Shown here one piece after another: positions 26,364 through 35,177 of a stretch of 64,000 nucleotides of DNA. This DNA comes from an uncultured Prevotellaceae bacterium (GTDB lineage Bacteria > Bacteroidota > Bacteroidia > Bacteroidales > UBA3663), in NCBI GenBank assembly GCA_900319235.1, contig ONNR01000007.1, positions 1 through 64,000 of the forward strand. The letters run 5' to 3'. A program made the position numbers and the translations under genes. Positions within the stretch are counted from its first letter, which is position 1. The number at the start of each line of letters is the position of its first letter. The notes beneath the pieces are model-generated. The model saw nothing but the letters and a program-made list of their open reading frames with translations. It did no database searches and was not told the origin of the DNA.

Positions 26364-27728
26364 ATGGAACTTGCTGCATTCATCGTTGCAATCGTCATCA
26401 TTGTCGTGACGGGCTACTTCCTTTACAAGAAGACCAATCCCCAGGGGCTGTTGCTGCTTTCGGGCCTGCTGATGCTGGCCTTGGGCATAGCGTTCGGCAT
26501 CAACCCTTCGAAGCCGGATAATCCGACGGGAAGCACCTTCTTCGACGTCATTCGCCTGGTGGAGGAGACCTTCACGAAGAACTTCGCCCGTGCGGGACTG
26601 ATGATCATGACCATTGGCGGCTATGTGGCCTTCATGAATGCCATCAAGGCTACCGATGCTCTGGTCTATCTGTCAATGAAGCCATTGCGATGGTTCAGGA
26701 AGTTTCCATACCTGAGTGCCATGATCACCATTCCAATCGGACAGTTGCTGTTCATCACCACGCCGTCGGCATCTGGACTTGGATTGCTGCTTGTGGCCTC
26801 ATTCTTCCCCGTTCTGATCAATCTTGGTGTGAGCCGTCTGACGGCCCTCTCGGTGATAGCGGCCGCCACTATCTTTGATCAGGGTCCGGGTTCGGCCAAC
26901 ACAGCCCTGGCTGCACAGCTCATCGGACAGACCAACGACGAATACTTCATCACGCATCAGCTGCCATTGGTCATGCCAACGACCTTTGTCGTGATGGCAC
27001 TGTACTATTTCAGCAACCGCTATTTCGACCGCAAGGACCATAGTGTGGAGGAAAAACTGCCCGAGGTCACTCGTCCTGAGGTGCCGTTGTTCTTTGCAGT
27101 CCTGCCAGTGCTGCCCTTGGCCACTCTGGTCATCTTCTCGCCCTTTGTCGGACTAATTGGCACGCATATCAAGATCAACACAACGATAGCGATGATTTTC
27201 TCGCTGTTCGTGTCGCTGGTCGCAGTGGCCTTCTGCAATCGTGACTTCAACAAGACGTTTGCCTTGTTCGGCACTTTCTGGAAGGGTATGGGCAATGTGT
27301 TTGCTTCGGTTGTCACGCTGATTGTCGCTGCCGAAGTCTTCTCGAAAGGTCTTATCAGCCTTGGCTTCATCGATTCGCTGGTCAACTATTCGTCGAACGC
27401 CGGCCTTACGGGCATCGGCATCTCGGTAATCTTTGCCATTGTAGTCTTCGGAGCTGCCGTGCTGATGGGCAGTGGCAATGCCGCCTTCTTCTCGTTCGGA
27501 CCGCTCTTGCCGCTTGTGGCTTCACGCATCGGCCTTCCAGCCTTTGCCTTGGTGCTCCCGCTGCAACTTTCTGCCAGCATGGGACGTGCCGTGTCGCCCA
27601 TCTCGGGCATCATCGTGGCTATTGCAGGCGTGGGAGGCGTGTCGCCCATGGATTTGGCCAAGCGAAATGTCATTCCGCTCACAGGAGGATTCCTTTTCCT
27701 GCTAGCCTACCATTTTATCACTCTTTAA
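26364..27728 (+). CDS. dcuC: DcuC family C4-dicarboxylate/amino-acid transporter
   Basis: This is an inner-membrane protein of about 454 residues with 10-12 hydrophobic segments. The family (DcuC/YfcC-like) moves succinate, fumarate, malate or aspartate, usually by exchange or efflux during anaerobic growth. Segments such as TIFDQGPGSANTALAAQL, FITTPSASGLGLLLVASFF and LMGSGNAAFFSFGPLL match its conserved pore motifs. I chose ATG 26364; a GTG at 26352 would add four residues. It starts 35 bp after susD and ends 10 bp before iadA, so it sits inside the operon. The context suggests uptake of aspartate or exchange of aspartate for succinate. Confidence 0.85.
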   Translation: MELAAFIVAIVIIVVTGYFLYKKTNPQGLLLLSGLLMLALGIAFGINPSKPDNPTGSTFFDVIRLVEETFTKNFARAGLMIMTIGGYVAFMNAIKATDALVYLSMKPLRWFRKFPYLSAMITIPIGQLLFITTPSASGLGLLLVASFFPVLINLGVSRLTALSVIAAATIFDQGPGSANTALAAQLIGQTNDEYFITHQLPLVMPTTFVVMALYYFSNRYFDRKDHSVEEKLPEVTRPEVPLFFAVLPVLPLATLVIFSPFVGLIGTHIKINTTIAMIFSLFVSLVAVAFCNRDFNKTFALFGTFWKGMGNVFASVVTLIVAAEVFSKGLISLGFIDSLVNYSSNAGLTGIGISVIFAIVVFGAAVLMGSGNAAFFSFGPLLPLVASRIGLPAFALVLPLQLSASMGRAVSPISGIIVAIAGVGGVSPMDLAKRNVIPLTGGFLFLLAYHFITL

Positions 27729-27738
27729 TACGTTCAAG

Positions 27739-28884
27739 ATGTTCACGCTTATAAAGAATGCCGACATCTATGCTCCCCAGCATCTCGGCATGAATGATAT
27801 CCTGATTTGCAACCGTCAGATCGTACACATCGGACGAGACCTGCAACTGCCCAACGGGTTCGATGTCGACGTTTTCGATGCCGAAGGTCTCAAGGTCGTG
27901 CCCGGCTTCATCGACCAGCATGTCCATGTGATTGGCGGTGGCGGACAATTGGGCTTTGCTTCGCTTGTTCCTGCCGTTACTGTCAGCGAACTGGTGGAGG
28001 TGGGCACCACCACTGTGGTCGGATTGCTAGGCACCGATGGCTTTGTGAAGGACCTCGGCACCCTCTATGCCGCAGTGAAGGCCATCTGTCAGGAAGGCTT
28101 GTCGGCCTATATGCTCACGAGTTATTATGGCCTTCCGGAACGCACACTGACGGGCAGCGTGGCCGAAGACCTTATATATATAGATAAGGTAATAGGCTGC
28201 AAGTTGGCCATGAGCGACGACCGCAGCAGTTTCCCTACCACCCTCGAGATACTGAGGCTCATCAATCAGGTGCGCTTGGGAGGATTCACTTCGGGCAAAG
28301 GCGGCGTGCTTCACATTCACCTTGGGGCCGAAGAGATAGGCATCGCTCAACTGATCGACATCGTGAAGCAGCATCCCAAGTTTGCCGACTATTTGTCGCC
28401 CACCCATCTTATCCGCACACGTCCGCTGTTTGAGCAGGCACTTGAGTTCGCCTCGCTCGGCGGTATGGTCGACTTCTCGACGGGCGGCACGAAGTTCGAC
28501 CAGCCCCGCAATTGTGTGATGGAGGCTGTCGGTCGTGGCATTTCGATCGATCGAATCACGTTCTCGAGCGATGGACATGGCGGCGTGCGCAGGGAGAATC
28601 CTGTGACGGGCGAAGTCATCTACCGTCCTGCTCCCCTCGACCTGAATTACCGTGAGATGACCTTGCTGGTGAAGGACTGCGGTATGGCTCTCGACGATGC
28701 ACTCAAACTCATTACCGCCAATCCTGCCCGCAACTTGAAGCTCAAGAGCAAGGGTCGCATCGCCGTCGGCATGGATGCGGACCTGTGTTTCCTCGATGAC
28801 AAGCTCACCCTACGGCACGTCATGGCCATGGGTGATATGGCGATGGTGTCACAGAAAATTCTGATGAAAGGGAGGTACGAATGA
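27739..28884 (+). CDS. iadA: isoaspartyl dipeptidase (beta-aspartyl peptidase)
   Basis: This cytoplasmic zinc amidohydrolase (381 residues) splits beta-aspartyl dipeptides, which arise from damaged proteins, into aspartate and a second amino acid. The TIM-barrel metal motif is HVHVIGGGG near residue 63. GCKLAMSDDRSS (near 155) carries the Lys that is carboxylated to bridge the two metals. HIHLGA supplies a further His, and SSDGHGG (near 276) holds the last Asp. The next gene overlaps by 4 bp, so translation is probably coupled. With DcuC beside it, the pair suggests that isoaspartyl peptides are used as an aspartate source. Confidence 0.92.
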   Translation: MFTLIKNADIYAPQHLGMNDILICNRQIVHIGRDLQLPNGFDVDVFDAEGLKVVPGFIDQHVHVIGGGGQLGFASLVPAVTVSELVEVGTTTVVGLLGTDGFVKDLGTLYAAVKAICQEGLSAYMLTSYYGLPERTLTGSVAEDLIYIDKVIGCKLAMSDDRSSFPTTLEILRLINQVRLGGFTSGKGGVLHIHLGAEEIGIAQLIDIVKQHPKFADYLSPTHLIRTRPLFEQALEFASLGGMVDFSTGGTKFDQPRNCVMEAVGRGISIDRITFSSDGHGGVRRENPVTGEVIYRPAPLDLNYREMTLLVKDCGMALDDALKLITANPARNLKLKSKGRIAVGMDADLCFLDDKLTLRHVMAMGDMAMVSQKILMKGRYE

Positions 28885-31010
28885 AAACTAGTAGGTTGAC
28901 ATTATTCCTCCTTTGGTCACTGCTGGTTTTTTCAGTCAGTGCAAGGATTGAAGGACCTGGGGAAGGCGTCTTTACTTATGATGATTATGCGCCTTATGCC
29001 GACAAACCGATTGATGTGCATTACTTCATTCCTTCGGACGGTGATGCCGCAACGATGCCCATCCTGTTTGTGATGCAGGGTGCTGACCGCGGTTGGACGT
29101 ATCTGATGAAGACATGGAAGCAGGATGCACAGAAGTATCGGTTCATCGTGGTGATACCCGTTTTCACCAAAGAACTCTATCCGGTGGAGGAGTATCAGGA
29201 GATGGGCGTGTATTCGGAAGGAGGCACACTGAATGCGCCCGAGCGTACGGCAGCCATACTGATCGACAAGATGTTCGAAAGGTTCCGTGACGAAATAAGC
29301 GGGCGACAGGAGCACTATTCCTTCTATGGTCATTCGGCAGGAGGACAATTTGTTCATCGTGCCTTGCTGTTGCACGACAGTCCTTATGTGGAGCGTTCGG
29401 TGGTGGGCAGCCCAGGTTGGTACACATTTCCCGACAATCGTGAGATGCGCTATCCGTATGGTGTGACCGATCTTCCCTACATCAACGAGGACGACCTGCG
29501 TCGTTTTGTGACAAGTGATGCATGGGTGCAAGTAAGCGACGGCGACACCCTTCGCGAGTCGTTCCTGCGCAAGACACCCGAGGCAGAGTTGCAAGGCCGT
29601 AACCGCGAGGAGCGCGGTAAGTCGTTCTATGCCAGCATTTGCAAGGCAGCCGAAGATCTTGGAGTGGAGAACGGTTGGAAGTTTGTCGAAGAGCACAACA
29701 TTGCACACCATTCTTCGGGCATGGGAAAACGTGCCGTGAAGTATCTTTTCCCCGATCTGGTGCGACGCGTTGATTGCACAAAGGTGATGACGCCTGCTGA
29801 GGTCACTGCGCGTCTGCAAGATCTCGTGGCTGACCATGAGGGAAGTGCCAGAATGGAAGTGCTGGGACAGACACCCCTTGGACAGGATATCCCTGCTGTG
29901 TATATCGGCAATCGGAATGACGGCAAGCTGCGCGTCTGGATAGAGGCGGGGCTGCATGGCAACGAGCCGGCTGGCGTGCTTACGGTATGTCAGTTTGTGG
30001 ATTATTTGCTCAATAGCATGGAAGGCCAGGATATTTGCAGCCGATTGAGTTTCATGATTGTGCCTATGGCCAATGTTGACGGCTATTCGAAGCACGATCG
30101 CCTGTCGGGTACAGGCAATGACCTTAACCGCGATCAGGCTCTGATGACCGACACTGTGACATGGATACTTAAACGGGCATATGCATCGTGGAAGCCGGAA
30201 CTGGCCATCGATATACATGAATATCGTCCGTTGCGCAAGGACTTCGCCCGAATGTGCAGCATGGAGAAAGCGCGCGTCGCCATCGCCCAGGATATTCTGC
30301 TCCTGCCCTCCGGACATCCCAATGTGGATCCTGCCATCCGTGCCCTCAACGACACCTTGCAGCGGCAGATACGACGCGACTTGGATGCTGTTTCCTACAC
30401 ACATGGTTTCTATTTCACGGTTGCGGGGGATGAGCACGACAGGTATTACATCCGCAAGGACGGAGGCAATCCGCGTTCGAGTACCACATTCCAGGCACTC
30501 ACCAATGCAGTGTCCCTCTTTTTTGAAATAAAGGGCATCGGTTACGATGACGAATTGCTACCGAGGCGTGCAGATGTCGGTCTTGTGGCTTTGCGTTCTG
30601 CCATTCGGAAAGCGGCCTCCATAGCTCCCTACATCAAGGAGCAGGTGCAGTTGGCTGACCATCGGGCATGCGAAGCCAGTCGTCCGCTTGTTGCCCGTTC
30701 GCACCCTCAGGAGATACAGACCGAGGTGACATTTGAGAATCTCGAGACGGGTCGTTTCTTCAAGCTATCTGTGACAGCACGCGATGCGATGCAACCGGTG
30801 ACTGACCTTGAGAAGCCGCGACCGGCATATTATCTGCTGCCTCACGATGGTGAGCATGCCAAGCAACGTCTGCAAACGTTGGGCATTGTTGTCGAAGGCG
30901 ACAGCGTGCCGGTAGGCCAGCTGTTGGGTAACCTTGTGGTCACTCTACTCGACCCTGAATCTCAGCATTTTGTCTTCGAGGGACTGCAGGTGGCGCCTGT
31001 GGAGAAATGA
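28881..31010 (+). CDS. exported fusion of an esterase-like alpha/beta hydrolase and an M14 zinc carboxypeptidase
   Basis: This 709-residue protein has a signal peptide ending near VSARI. Residues about 25-300 are an alpha/beta hydrolase with the nucleophile elbow GHSAGG (near 153), the surrounding FYGHSAGGQFVHRALLLH and a possible catalytic His in HNIAHHSSG. Residues about 310-630 are an M14 peptidase: zinc ligands in GLHGNEPAG (His, Glu) and DIHEY (His), substrate-binding NRDQ, and the catalytic Glu in FFEIKGIG. It therefore looks bifunctional and periplasmic or surface located. It could trim C-terminal residues and remove esters from peptides brought in by SusCD. The start overlaps the iadA stop by 4 bp. 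Confidence 0.85.
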   Translation: MKTSRLTLFLLWSLLVFSVSARIEGPGEGVFTYDDYAPYADKPIDVHYFIPSDGDAATMPILFVMQGADRGWTYLMKTWKQDAQKYRFIVVIPVFTKELYPVEEYQEMGVYSEGGTLNAPERTAAILIDKMFERFRDEISGRQEHYSFYGHSAGGQFVHRALLLHDSPYVERSVVGSPGWYTFPDNREMRYPYGVTDLPYINEDDLRRFVTSDAWVQVSDGDTLRESFLRKTPEAELQGRNREERGKSFYASICKAAEDLGVENGWKFVEEHNIAHHSSGMGKRAVKYLFPDLVRRVDCTKVMTPAEVTARLQDLVADHEGSARMEVLGQTPLGQDIPAVYIGNRNDGKLRVWIEAGLHGNEPAGVLTVCQFVDYLLNSMEGQDICSRLSFMIVPMANVDGYSKHDRLSGTGNDLNRDQALMTDTVTWILKRAYASWKPELAIDIHEYRPLRKDFARMCSMEKARVAIAQDILLLPSGHPNVDPAIRALNDTLQRQIRRDLDAVSYTHGFYFTVAGDEHDRYYIRKDGGNPRSSTTFQALTNAVSLFFEIKGIGYDDELLPRRADVGLVALRSAIRKAASIAPYIKEQVQLADHRACEASRPLVARSHPQEIQTEVTFENLETGRFFKLSVTARDAMQPVTDLEKPRPAYYLLPHDGEHAKQRLQTLGIVVEGDSVPVGQLLGNLVVTLLDPESQHFVFEGLQVAPVEK

Positions 31011-31071
31011 CGGGTGAGTTTTTTTTCGTCGCTCGGAATACTAAACGGACGATTTTGACGTTACTTATAAT

Positions 31072-32673
31072 ATGCGAAGATATTTATCACTCCTGTTGTT
31101 CCTTTGGACAGCACCCTCGGCATTCGCCGGCTACAACATTGACTCGCTGTTTATGGTCCTTGACCGGACCATAGACAGCGCTGCGTATTTCATCAAGCAA
31201 CGAGAGGACAACATCAATCGTCTGAAGGAAATCCTGGTTGACAATCGGGATCCGGACTATCGTATAGACTTGCTCGACAGTCTATTTCATCAGTATGTCT
31301 CTTATCAGTCGGATTCGGCCATGGTGTATTTGAACCATTGCATCGAAGAATCGGAACAATTGGGAAGCGAGACGCATAATGCTGTGTACTATCGAGTGCG
31401 TTTGGCACAACAGTTCTCGCAATCAGGCATCTACTACGACGCAGCTGCCCTGCTTGACTCGTTGGACAAGGAAAAACTTTCTCCATCGCAGAAATACTAT
31501 TATTTTAGGACAAGAAGCAATGTGGGCTTTGAGATTGCCAATCAGACCAAGAACGAACGTCTCAGACGCAGTGAATTGGAGGTGTGGCGGGCTTGCAAAG
31601 ATTCAATTCTCTATCAAGACAATTTTGACAGCGACATTTACCTGCAGACTTTGGAGGAACGACTGAGGAATGAAAAGAAATTTGATGAATCGTTGCATAT
31701 CAACGACCTTCGCTTGAAGAAATATTCCAACCCATTGCGTAGGTTTGCCATTGTCGCCTCGTGCCGTTATCAGACACTCAAACAGATGAAGGCGCCTCGC
31801 GATGAGCAACTTTATTGGCTTACTGAATCAGCCATCAGCGATGTGCGCAATGCCATTATGAACCAATCGTCGTTGTGGGAACTGGCCGATATCCTTAGTC
31901 GTGAAGGTAATCTGGACCGTTCGTGCCGATACATCAGTTTTTCATGGGACTGTGCCACAGAATTCCATAGCCATGCCCGAACGAAACAAATATCGCCGAT
32001 TTTGAATACCATCAACGTAAAATACCGTGAGGACATACAGCGCTATGCCCAAAGCCTTAAGGTAGGTATGTGGATATTGGCCTTGATTTCCATCCTGCTT
32101 CTTATTTCGTTATACTTTGTCGTAAAGGAGCATCGACGGCTAAAGCAGGCCAAGCATGTCATCGACAAGAAAAACGAAGACTTGTCGGCCGCTGTAAATG
32201 CACTCAACGAATCAAATCATAAAAAGGAAAGATACATTGGTTATTTCTTGGAACTTTGTTCTGTGTATATCGACAAGTTAGAGAGTTTCAGACTTAACGT
32301 TTTACGCAAGGCTCAGCATGGACAGTTGGTGGAATATCTGTCGAACCAGAAGATTATGGCTCTGAAAGAGGCTGACCAGGAGAGCTTGATCAAGTGTTTC
32401 GATGATGCATTCCTGGAGCTGTTCCCGACATTTGTTGAGCAATTTAACGCTATGCTTCGTCCAGATTCGCAGATAATTCCACCCAACAGACAGTCGCTCA
32501 CCTCCGAACTACGTGTCTTCGCTCTAATTCGACTGGGTATCGACGATAGTGCCAAGATTGCCGAATTCCTCAACTACAGCATTCGTACTATCTACAACTA
32601 TCGCACCAAGATCAACAAGCTGCTTGTCATTCCCAAGGAGGAATTTGAGAGTCAATTGATGCAGATTAAATAA
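31072..32673 (+). CDS. DUF6377-type membrane-bound TPR/HTH transcription regulator
   Basis: This 533-residue protein has a signal peptide, a periplasmic region of helical TPR-like repeats (residues about 20-330), one membrane helix (MWILALISILLLISLYFVV, near 340), a short coiled coil, and a C-terminal cytoplasmic helix-turn-helix (IRLGIDDSAKIAEFLNYSIR, then TIYNYRTKINK). This is the layout of Bacteroidetes DUF6377 regulators that sense something outside and control a nearby SusCD locus. It lies 61 bp after the M14 gene on the same strand, so it most likely regulates the preceding operon. The signal it senses is unknown. Confidence 0.85.
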   Translation: MRRYLSLLLFLWTAPSAFAGYNIDSLFMVLDRTIDSAAYFIKQREDNINRLKEILVDNRDPDYRIDLLDSLFHQYVSYQSDSAMVYLNHCIEESEQLGSETHNAVYYRVRLAQQFSQSGIYYDAAALLDSLDKEKLSPSQKYYYFRTRSNVGFEIANQTKNERLRRSELEVWRACKDSILYQDNFDSDIYLQTLEERLRNEKKFDESLHINDLRLKKYSNPLRRFAIVASCRYQTLKQMKAPRDEQLYWLTESAISDVRNAIMNQSSLWELADILSREGNLDRSCRYISFSWDCATEFHSHARTKQISPILNTINVKYREDIQRYAQSLKVGMWILALISILLLISLYFVVKEHRRLKQAKHVIDKKNEDLSAAVNALNESNHKKERYIGYFLELCSVYIDKLESFRLNVLRKAQHGQLVEYLSNQKIMALKEADQESLIKCFDDAFLELFPTFVEQFNAMLRPDSQIIPPNRQSLTSELRVFALIRLGIDDSAKIAEFLNYSIRTIYNYRTKINKLLVIPKEEFESQLMQIK

Positions 32674-32700
32674 GAGACGAGGCATAGAACATAGACAAAT

Positions 32701-32726
32701 AAAGCCGGGCGATGATGCCTGGCTTT
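32701..32726. terminator. bidirectional hairpin between regulator and permease genes
   Basis: AAAGCCGGGC pairs with GCCTGGCTTT around GATGAT, between two convergent genes. T-runs are short on both sides. Confidence 0.6.
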
Positions 32727-32747
32727 CGTTATTTCGCGACTTGATGG

Positions 32748-34004
32748 TTACAGCGTGGATCGAACAGTATAGAAAGTGGAGAGGAAGCCGACGGCGGCAA
32801 CGGCGAGGAGGGTGAGGAGGGCATCGCTCCAATGGAGGAGGACGGGATAGGCGGCAACGACGTAACGTGTGGTATCGCCACCACCGAGAGTGATGAAGCC
32901 GAAATGCTGCTGGAGAAGACAGAGAATGATGCCGAGGATAAGGCCGACAACGGCTCCGATGCCGGTGATGAGCCAACCTTCGCAGGTGAAGATGCGACGG
33001 ATGAGCGACGGGTCGGCTCCTAAGTTGCGGAGCGTGCTGATTTGTGCCTCCTTGTCGATGATGAGCATCGAGAGGGCACCGATGGCGTTGAACGAGGCAA
33101 TGAGCAGGATGAAGAAGACGAGGAGGAAGGTGAGCCACTTCTCGATTTGCATGATGCGATAAGCATCCGCCTGCTGTTCATGTTGGGTAAGGATAGAGAA
33201 AGAGGGGACCCCCTCTAATCCCCCTGCATAGGGGGAGGAGTTAAGACCAAGCCTTACCGTGAGGTCGCGCTTTACGCGGCTCAAGTTGGCCCCTGGACGA
33301 AGTCGCAGTTCGTAAGCCGAGGTGAGGAGACTGTCGCCAAGCAACTGACGAGCCATGGGAAGCGAGCAGAGGAAGTATTGGTTGTCGTAGTCGGCCTGCT
33401 GCACCATGAAGATGTTGCTGCAGTAGAGGTTTGCTTCGGAGAATGCTTCCTCGGGCTGAGTAAGATCTACGGTGCCTTTGCCGACGAGACGAGGACAGAA
33501 GACCGTGAGGGGACGCACAAAACCTCGATTGATTCCGATGACACTGGCGAGGCCCGCACCGAGGATGCAGTAGTCGGCCACTTCGTCCTTGAGGAGAAAG
33601 CCATCTTCACCAAGCAGGATATTGTCGATCTGTGTGACTTGGGCAAAGGTGGCATCCACTCCTTTCATGCGGGCAGGGAGTTGATGACCTCCGTAACTGA
33701 GTAGGACGGTCTCCTCAAGAGTGACGCCCACAGCCTCTACATCGGGATGGGAGAGGAGAGCGCTACGCAACGTGTCGCTGTCGTGGAAGGTTTTGCCGAG
33801 GGTAGGCTGGATGCGTAGGTCGGGGTCAAAGCGGGAGGTGAGGTCGCTGACGAGACCTTCGAACCCATTATAGACCGACAGCATGCAAATCATCGCTGCG
33901 GTAATGATACCCACACCGCATGCTGCCACCAACGTGATGAGGTTGATGGCACTATGAGACTTGCGGCTGAACAGGTAGCGCAGGGCGATACGGAGGGCGA
34001 GCAT
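32748..34004 (-). CDS. ABC transporter permease, FtsX/LolC-E type, with in-frame repeat insertion
   Basis: This 418-residue inner-membrane protein has four membrane helices: one near residue 20-45 and three at about 290-410, with a large periplasmic loop between. This is the MacB/LolC-E layout, and the start (RIALRYLFSRKSHSAINLI) is typical of lipoprotein-release permeases. The ATP-binding subunit is not adjacent. Residues about 254-266 (SPYAGGLEGVPS) are encoded by a copy of the dispersed CCCCCTgcatAGGGGG repeat, which makes an in-frame insertion in the periplasmic loop. It sits in the conserved cluster with rbfA, the O-methyltransferase gene and aroQ. Confidence 0.87.
   Translation of the reverse strand: MLALRIALRYLFSRKSHSAINLITLVAACGVGIITAAMICMLSVYNGFEGLVSDLTSRFDPDLRIQPTLGKTFHDSDTLRSALLSHPDVEAVGVTLEETVLLSYGGHQLPARMKGVDATFAQVTQIDNILLGEDGFLLKDEVADYCILGAGLASVIGINRGFVRPLTVFCPRLVGKGTVDLTQPEEAFSEANLYCSNIFMVQQADYDNQYFLCSLPMARQLLGDSLLTSAYELRLRPGANLSRVKRDLTVRLGLNSSPYAGGLEGVPSFSILTQHEQQADAYRIMQIEKWLTFLLVFFILLIASFNAIGALSMLIIDKEAQISTLRNLGADPSLIRRIFTCEGWLITGIGAVVGLILGIILCLLQQHFGFITLGGGDTTRYVVAAYPVLLHWSDALLTLLAVAAVGFLSTFYTVRSTL
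33205..33245. repeat. dispersed palindromic repeat inside the permease coding sequence
   Basis: GGACCCCCTCTAATCCCCCT followed by GCATAGGGGGAG matches intergenic tracts at 8395-8455 and 44305-44395. The reading frame stays open through it. Confidence 0.65.
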
Positions 34005-34085
34005 TGTGTGGGGTGCTATTGAAAGGCAGCAGCCAAAATCGGCTGCTACAAGGACGCTGGGAAAGAACGGTGGGGATGAAACGGG

Positions 34086-34421
34086 TTACTTCTTCAGCAG
34101 CTCGTCGATGCGCTCGAGGTAATCGAGCGAGTCGTCGATGTCGAAGCGCAGTTCGGGGATGACGCGAAGCTGGTAGCGCACTTTGTTGCCGAGAGCGCCA
34201 CGTATGCCACTCACGAGATCGTTGAGGTTCTTGACGGTGTCGGCAGCCTTGTCGGAAGGGAAGACGCTGACGAAAACCTTGGCGAACGAGAGGTCGGGTG
34301 CTGTGCGCACAGCACTGACGCTGACGAGGAGGCCGCGTGTCTTGGCAGTCTCCTGGCGGAGAATTTCGGCCAGCTCTTTTTCGAGCAGGCGGTTCACTTT
34401 GTCTAATCGGGTATTTTCCAT
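34086..34421 (-). CDS. rbfA: ribosome-binding factor A
   Basis: This 111-residue KH-like cytoplasmic protein helps mature the 30S subunit and the 5' end of 16S rRNA, and is important at low temperature. The start TRLDKVNRLLEKELAEILRQ and the central ISAVRT-type motif (here VSVSAVRTAPDLSFAKVFVS) followed by VIPELRFDIDDSLDY match RbfA. Length is normal. It lies between the permease and O-methyltransferase genes on the same strand; the gaps on both sides contain GGCTGC-type palindromes. Confidence 0.93.
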   Translation of the reverse strand: MENTRLDKVNRLLEKELAEILRQETAKTRGLLVSVSAVRTAPDLSFAKVFVSVFPSDKAADTVKNLNDLVSGIRGALGNKVRYQLRVIPELRFDIDDSLDYLERIDELLKK

Positions 34422-34445
34422 TGTTATTGTTGTTTCTTTATTTAT

Positions 34446-34469
34446 ACTTGGCAGCCATGCATGGCTGCC
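34446..34469. repeat. GGCAGCC/GGCTGCC palindrome
   Basis: GGCAGCCATGCATGGCTGCC is a perfect 20-bp palindrome between rbfA and the O-methyltransferase gene. Related hairpins with the same arms are at about 34026-34052 and 45720-45742, which suggests a small dispersed element. Confidence 0.6.
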
Positions 34470-34493
34470 GCGTTGACACGAATGGGGTGATTG

Positions 34494-35174
34494 TTATAGT
34501 TTGCGGATGAGGGTGAGGCCGTCACGCATAGGGAGGATGACCTTTTGGACGCGGGGATCGCAGGCGATGAGGTCGTTGAAGCGCTGGAGGCCGATGGTTT
34601 GGGTGTCGCTCTCGGGAGGGTTGGGATTGAGGACCTTGCCATCCCAAAGGGTGTTGTCGGCGAGAATGAGTCCGCCGGGGCGGGTGATGGGCAGAACAAG
34701 TTCGTAGTACTGGTCGTAGATACGCTTGTCGGCATCGATGAAGACTACGTCGAAGGGGCCTTCGAGCTGAGGAATGATTTGGAGGGCGTCGCCAAAATGA
34801 AGGTGGACCAACTTGCCGAGCTCGCCAGCTCGATTCATCACGTCACGGAGGAAGTCTTCGAGTTCGTCAAAGACCTCGATGGTGTGGAGCTCGCAACGTC
34901 CGGTGATGGGATCGGGGGTGAGGGCTTCGGCCATCGAGAGGGCGCTGTAGCCGCTGAATGTGCCTAGCTCGAGGATGCGGTGAGCGCCAGCAAGCTGACA
35001 GAGCATCTTGAGCAGTCGTCCCTGAAGGTGGCCCGAACACATGCGTGGATAGGTCAGTCGCAGGTGAGTAAGCCGCTGTACCTGGTGGAGCAGTTCGGGC
35101 TCAGCGTCAATGTGGGCACGGACATATTCGTCGAGCGCATTGTCGAGTTCCTCGTACCGGAGTTCCTTTTCCAT
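34494..35174 (-). CDS. class I SAM-dependent O-methyltransferase
   Basis: This 226-residue cytoplasmic methyltransferase belongs to the catechol-O-methyltransferase/caffeoyl-CoA type (Methyltransf_3). The SAM-binding motif is ILELGTFSGYSALSMAEAL near residue 68. The metal and substrate motif FIDADKRIYDQYYE is near 145, and GGLILADNTLWDGKV near 165 completes the signature. It probably methylates a small hydroxylated molecule; in this family the substrate cannot be told from sequence. It ends the conserved run aroQ, O-methyltransferase, rbfA and starts 3 bp after aroQ ends, so the two are probably cotranscribed. Confidence 0.9.
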   Translation of the reverse strand: MEKELRYEELDNALDEYVRAHIDAEPELLHQVQRLTHLRLTYPRMCSGHLQGRLLKMLCQLAGAHRILELGTFSGYSALSMAEALTPDPITGRCELHTIEVFDELEDFLRDVMNRAGELGKLVHLHFGDALQIIPQLEGPFDVVFIDADKRIYDQYYELVLPITRPGGLILADNTLWDGKVLNPNPPESDTQTIGLQRFNDLIACDPRVQKVILPMRDGLTLIRKL

Positions 35175-35177
35175 CGG

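Noticed and set aside
28932..30437. A 501-codon open frame on - opposite the M14 fusion gene
   Set aside because: It is an antisense shadow of a gene with clear motifs; no promoter or family similarity supports it.
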